Source of the DNA: VRUE01 sp036403515 | GTDB lineage: Bacteria > Actinomycetota > Thermoleophilia > Solirubrobacterales > 70-9 | Direction of reading: 5' to 3' | Assembly (NCBI GenBank): GCA_036403515.1 | Contig: DASWQV010000034.1 | Span: 62,001 to 126,000 of the forward strand | Length of the DNA stretch: 64,000 nt | Shown here: one piece after another, positions 44,732 through 54,725 of the stretch | Position numbering within the stretch: position 1 is the first letter of the stretch | How the letters are laid out: each line of letters begins with the position of its first letter | Program-made: the position numbers and the translations under genes | Notes under the pieces: generated by a model | What the model was told of the DNA's origin: nothing | The model's database searches: none | What the model saw: the letters and a program-made list of their open reading frames with translations, nothing else

Positions 44732-46565
44732 CCATTGCAGACGCGGCCTCGCCGACGCCGGCCGCGATCGCCATGATCGAAACCTGCGGGTTGACCCCGG
44801 GGCAGCTGGGCAGGAGCGAGCCGTCGGCAACCCAGACGCCCTCGACGCCCCGCAGACGTCCGTGCGGGTCGACCGGATGGCGAGCTGGATCAGAGCCCGC
44901 GGCGGCGGTTCCGCTGGGGTGAAAGCCAGCGAGGCGGAGGCGACGCACGTCGAGCCGTTGCATCGCCGCCTCGAGCTCGGCTTCCGAGCGCACGACCGGG
45001 GCGCCCCCGCCGAGTTCGACGTCCGTGGCTCCTGCCGCCAACATCACCCGGGCCATCGCCCGGATCGCCGTTGCAAGGCGACCTTCGTCGGCCTTGGCGA
45101 GGCGGTAGGAGACGATCGGGCTGCGCGAACCGAAGACCCGGCCCGAGGGCTCGTCGGCGATCATTGCGCCGATCATCGCCCTCCCCGCCGCGCGGTCGAG
45201 TCGGCTCAGCAGATGCGAGCCGTAGCCGGGAGTCGAGATCGCGCCCATGCCCGGTGGGCTGCCGGTGGCCTCGATCAAGACGCCCTCGGACTCGTGCAGC
45301 TCCTCGATTCCGACGCTCTGCATCACGCCGCTCCAGGGCACCACCTCTTCCTCGAAGCCGGCGGTGATTCCCGTGGCCGGGTGGATCGAGAGGTTGCGAC
45401 CGAGGCGCGGGTGGCGGCCGAGGCCGCTGCGGCGCAGCAGCGATGGCGTCGGGATCGCCCCGGTCGCGACGACCACGAGGGGCGCGGAGATCCGCACCTC
45501 GGAGCCGTCGGCGCGGCAGCCGGCCACACCTACGGCGCGGCCGTCCTCGCTCAGCACGCGCTTGACCCGCAGTCCCGTGACGATCCGCGCTCCAGCCTCG
45601 CAGGCCTGCGGCAGGGCGTTCAGGTGGACGCCGCCCTTAGCGTTGTTGGGGCAGCCGATCGCGCACTGACAGGCTCCGCGGCAGCCGGTTGCGTTGCGGC
45701 GCAGGGGCGCGCTGCGCCAGTCCAGCGCCGCCGCGCCCTCGAGGGCGAGTTCGCCATTTCGTCCCAACACCTCCATCGGCGCCGGGCCGACGCCGATCGT
45801 CTCTTCGACGTCGGTGAGCCGCAGGCCCAGTTGCTCGGGTTCGGCCAGCGCCAGACCGTGCTGCTCGTGCCAGGAGGCCGCGACGGGCGCCGGCGGACGA
45901 AAGCAGGTGCCCGAGTTGATCACGGTCGTGCCGCCCACCGCGCGTCCCAGCGGCAGCGCGATCGGAGGGTTGCCCAGCGCCATCGTCGTGCCGCCGTCGC
46001 GGTAGATCCCGGCGAAGCGATCGAGCGGGTGGGCCGCGCGGATGCGATCCACGGTCCAGCGCTCGCCCTCCTCGACGATCACGGTGTCGAGCCCGGCGCG
46101 AGCCAGCGCCCGCGCAGCGAAGGCGCCTCCGGCGCCCGAGCCGATCACGATCGCGTCGCAACTGGAGGCCTGTCGCCACTCCGCCGCCGCCACGACGGTC
46201 ATCTGCGGGTCGGGCCGCGAGGGCTCGTGGCGTGAGCCGACCGCCGCGATCTCCGCGGCGAACGTATTGGCGCCGTGGGCGAGCAGGACGATCGACTTGA
46301 GCGCGTCCAGCGCGGGCGAGCCACCGAGCCGGGAGACCTGGGCGAGCAGCTCTTCGCGTTGCCGGGGTGATGCGGCGCCGAGCCGGCGTCCGTTGCGGGC
46401 AAATGAGAACGCCTCCAGCCCGGCCAGGGTTACGCCAAGCCCGACCTGAGAGACCGCCGGCATGCGCGAGACCATCCGCCTGGCGACGCTCGCGACCCGC
46501 TCGGGCTCCGGCCCTCCTGCCTCGGGCGGAAGGAACGCCGCCGCCACGTCTCCCAGCGCGGACAT
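44721..46565 (-). CDS. GMC-family FAD oxidoreductase
   Basis: A 614-residue flavoprotein of the glucose-methanol-choline superfamily. After a helical N-terminal extension (1-115, like long-chain alcohol and cholesterol oxidases), the dinucleotide site AIVIGSGAGGAFAARAL appears at about 140. GGTTVINSGTCFR, GCPNNAKGG, AIPTPSLLRRSG, the catalytic LAGFHPSGTAAAG with His and the C-terminal VWVADGSLLPSCPGVNPQ follow. It probably oxidises an alcohol or sterol. It starts ten bases after the deacetylase stop. Confidence 0.88.
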   Translation of the reverse strand: MSALGDVAAAFLPPEAGGPEPERVASVARRMVSRMPAVSQVGLGVTLAGLEAFSFARNGRRLGAASPRQREELLAQVSRLGGSPALDALKSIVLLAHGANTFAAEIAAVGSRHEPSRPDPQMTVVAAAEWRQASSCDAIVIGSGAGGAFAARALARAGLDTVIVEEGERWTVDRIRAAHPLDRFAGIYRDGGTTMALGNPPIALPLGRAVGGTTVINSGTCFRPPAPVAASWHEQHGLALAEPEQLGLRLTDVEETIGVGPAPMEVLGRNGELALEGAAALDWRSAPLRRNATGCRGACQCAIGCPNNAKGGVHLNALPQACEAGARIVTGLRVKRVLSEDGRAVGVAGCRADGSEVRISAPLVVVATGAIPTPSLLRRSGLGRHPRLGRNLSIHPATGITAGFEEEVVPWSGVMQSVGIEELHESEGVLIEATGSPPGMGAISTPGYGSHLLSRLDRAAGRAMIGAMIADEPSGRVFGSRSPIVSYRLAKADEGRLATAIRAMARVMLAAGATDVELGGGAPVVRSEAELEAAMQRLDVRRLRLAGFHPSGTAAAGSDPARHPVDPHGRLRGVEGVWVADGSLLPSCPGVNPQVSIMAIAAGVGEAASAMARP

Positions 46566-46575
46566 GGTGGAGATA

Positions 46576-47415
46576 CTAGGTCCAGCTGGTCGAATCGAGG
46601 ACCGCGCCGTTCCCAAAGCGCGCGGGGTCGGTGGCCATGTGCTCGGCGACTGCGGCACAGGGCGCGACCCAAACCCCGTCTCGCGCTGCTGCCGCGGCGA
46701 CCCGGTCGAGCAGCGCCCCGAGGCGCTCGCCGCCCAGCCAGCCGAGCATGAAGGGGTGCAGGACGATCGTCATATAGCCGCCGGCCCGCGCCAGCCTGCC
46801 GATCTCCGCCTCGAGCCAGGCGACGAAGTCGGCGGGCTCGACCGGCTCGCCCGTGCCGTTGATCTGTTCGCGCACCGCGACGAGCGGCGGCAGCACGCAG
46901 CTGGCGTCGACGTGGCGCCACTCGAAGGGGAGCAGCGCGATGCCGTCCTCGATGCCGGCGCCGGCGCCCGCGGGGGAGCAGTAGCTCAGGCCAGCCTCGC
47001 GCAGGACGCGGGTTTCGCCCTCGCCGAGCTGGCCACCGGGCGGGCGCAGGCCGGCGATCTCCAGGCCGAGCCGTTTGAACGCGACGATGCCCCGGTCCAG
47101 GTTCTCGGCCTGCTCAGCCGCGCTCAGGCCCGCCCACTGCTCGTGTCGCCAGGCGTGGTAAGCGACCTCGTGACCACGAGCGTCGATCTCGCGCAACAAG
47201 TCCGGGTAGAGCTCGGCGTTCAGTCCCTCGACGAAGAAGGTCGCGGCAAGCCGGCGCTCCTCCAGCTTCTCGAGCACTCCCGGCAGAACCTCCAGGGCGG
47301 TCGCATGTCGACCCAGCGGTGCGTCCGCGGGCAGCGCTCCCAGCTCCAGCTCCGCCGCCTCGCCGAGATTGTCGAAGGTAAGCGAGAGAACCCCGCCGAC
47401 GGGACTCAGGGCCAT
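46576..47415 (-). CDS. Polysaccharide deacetylase family protein
   Basis: A 279-residue NodB-homology hydrolase that removes acetyl groups from N-acetylated sugars or related amides. SLTFDN has the catalytic Asp, ATFFVEG the next strand, and HEVAYHAWRHEQW the His-x3-His metal ligands. The catalytic His strand near the end is IVLHPFML. No signal peptide is visible, unlike wall-acting members, so a small cytoplasmic substrate is possible. Operon with the GMC gene. Confidence 0.85.
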   Translation of the reverse strand: MALSPVGGVLSLTFDNLGEAAELELGALPADAPLGRHATALEVLPGVLEKLEERRLAATFFVEGLNAELYPDLLREIDARGHEVAYHAWRHEQWAGLSAAEQAENLDRGIVAFKRLGLEIAGLRPPGGQLGEGETRVLREAGLSYCSPAGAGAGIEDGIALLPFEWRHVDASCVLPPLVAVREQINGTGEPVEPADFVAWLEAEIGRLARAGGYMTIVLHPFMLGWLGGERLGALLDRVAAAAARDGVWVAPCAAVAEHMATDPARFGNGAVLDSTSWT

Positions 47416-47445
47416 TTATGTCTCGACTTTCAGGCCCATCGTCGG

Positions 47446-47970
47446 CTATTCGCGGAGGGCCGGGCTCCAACGCTCCGGTTCGAGCTCCGCCTGCTCGCGG
47501 GCCCAGCGGAAGTGGTGTCGTGCCGAGGCGAGCAGGACCGGGAAGTTGAGCAGGCCGGCGATCGCGAAGCGCCGCGCGCCCGACCGGTTCGCCGCCGGCA
47601 GGCTGAGCGCGCTGCAGACGAGCCAAAACCACAGCACGGCGTTATAGGCGGGCAGCTGCTCCTCGCTCAGCCCCTCCGCCTCGTCGAGCATCGGCAGGCC
47701 GCGGTGCCGGGACCAGGGCCAGGCCTTGAAGTGGACGGCGACACCGGCGACGCCGATCCCGGCGCTGAAGGCCGAGAGGCGCCGCGCGTTCTCGGTTTCG
47801 CCGGCGGCGGCGGCAAGCATCAGCGGGAAGTAGGCGCTCCAGAGTGCGTAGGCGCCGCGGCGACCGATGAACGGCTCGAAGACGAGCCCCACTCCGGCGC
47901 GTGTCTCGAAGGCATTGTGGGCGAGCAGGCCGAGGGCGGATCCGGTGGCAAGGAGGCGTCTCGTTCGCAT
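47446..47970 (-). CDS. Conserved-looking membrane protein, function unknown
   Basis: A 174-residue protein with about four hydrophobic segments. I recognise no family. The middle stretch HFKAWPWSRHRGLPMLDEAEGLSEEQLPAYN lies between helices. It is transcribed toward the deacetylase and may be its operon leader (30-bp gap). It is divergent from mfd. Confidence 0.6.
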   Translation of the reverse strand: MRTRRLLATGSALGLLAHNAFETRAGVGLVFEPFIGRRGAYALWSAYFPLMLAAAAGETENARRLSAFSAGIGVAGVAVHFKAWPWSRHRGLPMLDEAEGLSEEQLPAYNAVLWFWLVCSALSLPAANRSGARRFAIAGLLNFPVLLASARHHFRWAREQAELEPERWSPALRE

Positions 47971-48124
47971 TGCGGGGAGCGTAGCCCGATCTGGCGGGCC
48001 GGCGAGGCCCGGCGAGGACGGACGAAGGTGGAGACGCGATCAAGGAGGCCGGCGATGCCCTGCAGTCGGGAGCTGTGCGACCGACCGACCGGGGACGGCG
48101 CATGGCATGCTCAGAGGTCGCCCG

Positions 48125-51514
<3,390 letters not shown>

Positions 51515-51531
51515 TTTATGCTGCCCGATCG

Positions 51532-52827
51532 GTGGCATCGACTAAGGGGCAAGGGAAGAGGTCAGCCGGGCTGCAGCGACTTGCGCTGCTCGCCTTCGGC
51601 GCCCTCTTCGTCCTTCTCTTCATCATCTTCGCGGTTGCCGAGGGACTCGGCGATCCCAGCGTGCCTTCGGGCGACGTAGCGAAGATCGAAGACGCTCCGA
51701 ACGACCTTGGCACCGTCACCAAAACCGATTTCCACCAAGCTTTCCTTCAGGCCGCCGCCCAGGGGCAGATCAAACCGGTCCCCAAACCGGGCGACAAAAA
51801 ATACGAAGAACTGAAGGAAAAAGCCCTCGGCGAAGTCTTCGATGCGATCTGGATACAGGGCCAGGCAGCCGAAATGGGCATCGTCGTGACGAAAAAAGAA
51901 ATCGCCGGCGAACTGGCGAAACTGAAGAAACAGGCCTTCAAAACCGAGAAGCAGTACAAAGAATTCCTCAAAGAAGCGCACTTCTCGATCGCCGACGTCA
52001 ACGAGCGGGTGACGATTCAGATCCTCAGCGCCAAAATCCAGGAACAGATCACCGAAGAAGCGCCGCAGCCGAGCAAGGCCGAAATCGAAAGCTATTACCA
52101 GACGGCCAAGTCGAGCCAGTACACGACCGGTGAAACGCGCGAAATCCGCGTGATCAAGAACAAAGACAAGGCGAAGGTCGAAGCAGCGAAGAAGTTGCTC
52201 GAAAAAGACGATTCGGTGAAGAGTTGGGCCAAAGTCGCCAAGAAATACTCGACCGATACGACCAAGAGCAGCGGCGGTGTGCAGGCGGGCGTGACCGAAG
52301 GGCAACTACCCGAACCGCTCGACGCTGCTGTCTTTGCCGCGCCCCAAGGTGAGCTCGAAGGCCCGCTGCAGGAACCCAAGACCAAGACTTACACCGTCTA
52401 CGAGGTGATGAACATCACCCCCGAAAAAGTCCAGTCGCTTGACGAAGTTAAATCGCAGATCAGCGCCCAGCTGGCCGAACAGGCGAAACAGGAAACGTTC
52501 GCCCGGTTCGTCAGCGACTACAGCAATCGGTGGAAATCGCGCACCTTCTGCTCCTCGGACTTCCTGGTTGAACGATGCTCCAACTTCAAAGGCGATGGCC
52601 GAGCACCAGAAGCGGAACCGGCCTGCTTCGAAGCCGACCCGAAAACTCCGGCGGAATCCTGTCCGGCGCCGATCACCCAGGTCAAACCGGCTCAGCCGGG
52701 ATCGGTCAGCCCACTCAATCGCGAAGGACAAAAACTCCCCCAGCGCCCACGTCCGGCAGAAACAGGCGCGGCGGCTCCCGAAGGGGCCACCGAACTACCG
52801 GCCGGAGTCGTTCCCGAAGGCGAATAA
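51532..52827 (+). CDS. Membrane-anchored SurA/PrsA-like foldase (parvulin type)
   Basis: A 431-residue exported prolyl isomerase and chaperone. An uncleaved TM anchor (about residues 14-34) is followed by a SurA_N-type helical chaperone module and a PPIC rotamase domain (about 190-310: ETREIRVIKNK ... FAAPQGELEGPL). The C-terminal tail is Pro-rich. GTG 51532 is the likely start, 18 bases after the mfd stop. Codon use favours GAA and AAA strongly, unlike mfd and eno on either side. Confidence 0.88.
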   Translation: MASTKGQGKRSAGLQRLALLAFGALFVLLFIIFAVAEGLGDPSVPSGDVAKIEDAPNDLGTVTKTDFHQAFLQAAAQGQIKPVPKPGDKKYEELKEKALGEVFDAIWIQGQAAEMGIVVTKKEIAGELAKLKKQAFKTEKQYKEFLKEAHFSIADVNERVTIQILSAKIQEQITEEAPQPSKAEIESYYQTAKSSQYTTGETREIRVIKNKDKAKVEAAKKLLEKDDSVKSWAKVAKKYSTDTTKSSGGVQAGVTEGQLPEPLDAAVFAAPQGELEGPLQEPKTKTYTVYEVMNITPEKVQSLDEVKSQISAQLAEQAKQETFARFVSDYSNRWKSRTFCSSDFLVERCSNFKGDGRAPEAEPACFEADPKTPAESCPAPITQVKPAQPGSVSPLNREGQKLPQRPRPAETGAAAPEGATELPAGVVPEGE

Positions 52828-52857
52828 CTCCGTCGGGGTGAATAGGATGGCGCGTCC

Positions 52858-54153
52858 GTGAGCGCGATCTCATTCATCCACGCCCGCCAGATCCTCGACT
52901 CTCGCGGCAACCCGACGGTCGAGGTCGAAGTCGCGCTTCAATCGGGGGCAAGGGGTCTCGCCGCGGTTCCCTCCGGCGCTTCGACAGGGGAGTTCGAGGC
53001 GGTTGAGCTGCGCGATGGCGGCGACGCCTGGGCGGGCAAGGGGGTCACTCGCGCCGTCGACAACGTAAACGGCGAGATCGCCACCGCGTTGCAGGGCGCC
53101 GATGCCGAGGACCAAGCCGGCCTTGACGCAAAGATGATCGAGCTCGACGGCACGGCCAACAAGGGCAGGCTCGGCGCTAACGCGATCCTCGGCGTCTCGC
53201 TGGCCGCGGCAAAGGCAGCCGCGATGGTCGGCGGCGAACCGCTCTTCCGCTACCTGGCGAAGCTCTACGGTGGCGGCGAGCCGAGCCTGCTGCCGGTGCC
53301 GATGATGAACGTGCTCAACGGCGGGGCCCACGCTGACAACTCGGTCGACTTCCAGGAGTTCATGGTCGTGCCCGCCGGGGCTGCCAGCTTTACCGAGTGC
53401 CTGCGGGTCGGGACGGAGGTCTTCCACGCCCTGAAGAAGAGCCTCGCCGCTGCCGGGCACTCGACCGCCGTCGGCGACGAGGGCGGCTTTGCGCCAAACC
53501 TGGAGTCAAACGAGGCGGCCCTGCAAGCGGTGCTCGCGGGGGTCGAGGCGGCGGGTTATGAGCCGGGTGGCGACGTCTTCATCGCCCTCGACCCGGCGAC
53601 CAGCGAGGTCTTCGAGAACGGCGCCTACGTGCTCGAGCACGAGGGTCGCTCGCTCTCGCCCGAGCAGATGGCCGCCTACTGGGAGGACGCCTGCTCGCGC
53701 TACCCGATCCTCTCGATAGAGGACGGCATGGACGAGGAGGACTGGGACGGCTGGAAGCTGCTCACCGAGAAGCTGGGCGAGCGGATCCAGCTGGTCGGTG
53801 ATGACCTCTTCGTCACCAACCCCGAGCGCCTGCGCCGCGGCATTGAGCTTGGCGTCGGCAACTCGATCCTGGTCAAGGTCAACCAGATCGGCACCCTCTC
53901 AGAGACCCTGGAGGCGATTCGGATCGCCTCAGAGGCGGGCTACAGCGCCGTGATCTCCCATCGCTCGGGCGAGACCGAGGACACGACGATCGCCGACTTG
54001 GCGGTGGCCACCGGCGCCGGCCAGATCAAGACCGGCGCGCCGTCGCGCTCGGACCGCGTCGCCAAGTACAACCGGCTGCTCAGAATCGAGGAGGAACTCG
54101 GTGGAGCTGCTGAATTTCCCGGTTTGCGAGCGTTCACGCGCACGGCTGGATGA
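52858..54153 (+). CDS. eno: Enolase
   Basis: A 431-residue glycolytic enzyme that converts 2-phosphoglycerate to phosphoenolpyruvate. HARQILDSRGNPTVEVEV, PSGASTGEFEAVELRDGG, LNGGAHADNSVDFQEFM, VGDEGGFAPNL, LSIEDGMDEEDWDGW and SHRSGETEDTTIADLAV cover metal and substrate sites. GTG 52858 gives the usual N-terminus. It is followed by repeat C5 and ftsB, the standard actinobacterial order. Confidence 0.97.
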   Translation: MSAISFIHARQILDSRGNPTVEVEVALQSGARGLAAVPSGASTGEFEAVELRDGGDAWAGKGVTRAVDNVNGEIATALQGADAEDQAGLDAKMIELDGTANKGRLGANAILGVSLAAAKAAAMVGGEPLFRYLAKLYGGGEPSLLPVPMMNVLNGGAHADNSVDFQEFMVVPAGAASFTECLRVGTEVFHALKKSLAAAGHSTAVGDEGGFAPNLESNEAALQAVLAGVEAAGYEPGGDVFIALDPATSEVFENGAYVLEHEGRSLSPEQMAAYWEDACSRYPILSIEDGMDEEDWDGWKLLTEKLGERIQLVGDDLFVTNPERLRRGIELGVGNSILVKVNQIGTLSETLEAIRIASEAGYSAVISHRSGETEDTTIADLAVATGAGQIKTGAPSRSDRVAKYNRLLRIEEELGGAAEFPGLRAFTRTAG

Positions 54154-54278
54154 CGCGCCTGGCGCGGCGCATATCGGTGTCCTCGGTCGGCCGTGGCGGT
54201 CAGGCACTCAATGTGCGCTCCTTTTTTCATCGGCCGCCCTGCGTCGTTGATCTTCTTGTCGAGGCACGCCCCCAGCCG
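54143..54278. repeat. Family C palindromic element, copy C5 (expanded)
   Basis: The arms CGGCTGG...CGCGCCT and AGGCACG...CCAGCCG pair on both sides of an internal loop that contains the eno TGA. The core has GGTGTCCTCGGTCGGC and CCCTGCGTCGTTGATCTTCTTG around a longer insert bounded by CGGCCG/CGGCCG. The insert holds GCAC-tcaat-GTGC followed by a run of six T, which looks like a Rho-independent terminator. Confidence 0.8.
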
Positions 54279-54329
54279 CACGCTCACGTGCAGTGAAGGA
54301 ATGCGGAGCCAGAGCGCAAACAATGAGGC

Positions 54330-54653
54330 GTGGCACGACGCCCAGCACCCCGCCGCCGGCCCGCCGTGCGCAGCGGCGCCAGCCGGATCCACTGGGATCG
54401 TGTCGGCCGGGTCGCCCTGACCCTCGTCCTCTTCTTCGTCGCCTACTCGTACCTCAATCCGGTGATCGACTTCGTCAAGACCTACACGGCGACGACCGCC
54501 GCAAGGATCCGATTGCACGAAGCCCAGCGCGAAAACACCCGCCTGCACTGGCGCGTCCAGCATGCCGACGACCCGATCGTCCTCGACACCAAGGCAAGGG
54601 CGCAGGGCATGGTCGCTCCCGGCGAGACGCCAATCGTCATCCGCGGCCTCTAG
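54330..54653 (+). CDS. FtsB/DivIC-like septum protein
   Basis: A 107-residue bitopic division protein: an Arg-rich cytoplasmic head, one TM helix (about 27-43), then a coiled coil (RIRLHEAQRENTRLHWRVQ) and the DivIC end DPIVLDTKARAQGMVAPGETPIVI. It sits after eno, where FtsB/DivIC is expected in Actinomycetota. Start GTG 54330. It probably bridges FtsL and FtsQ at the septum. Confidence 0.88.
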   Translation: MARRPAPRRRPAVRSGASRIHWDRVGRVALTLVLFFVAYSYLNPVIDFVKTYTATTAARIRLHEAQRENTRLHWRVQHADDPIVLDTKARAQGMVAPGETPIVIRGL

Positions 54654-54661
54654 TTCCCCTC

Positions 54662-54695
54662 GTTGCCGTCGTAGTTCTTTCCGCTATCCGGCAAC
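54662..54695 (+). terminator. Weak hairpin after ftsB
   Basis: GTTGCCG and CGGCAAC form a 7-bp inverted repeat around a 20-nt loop, nine bases after the ftsB stop. Possible terminator or attenuator ahead of the GT-C gene. Confidence 0.35.
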
Positions 54696-54725
54696 AAATA
54701 CGACCGCAACGTCCCTGGGCGGCCT

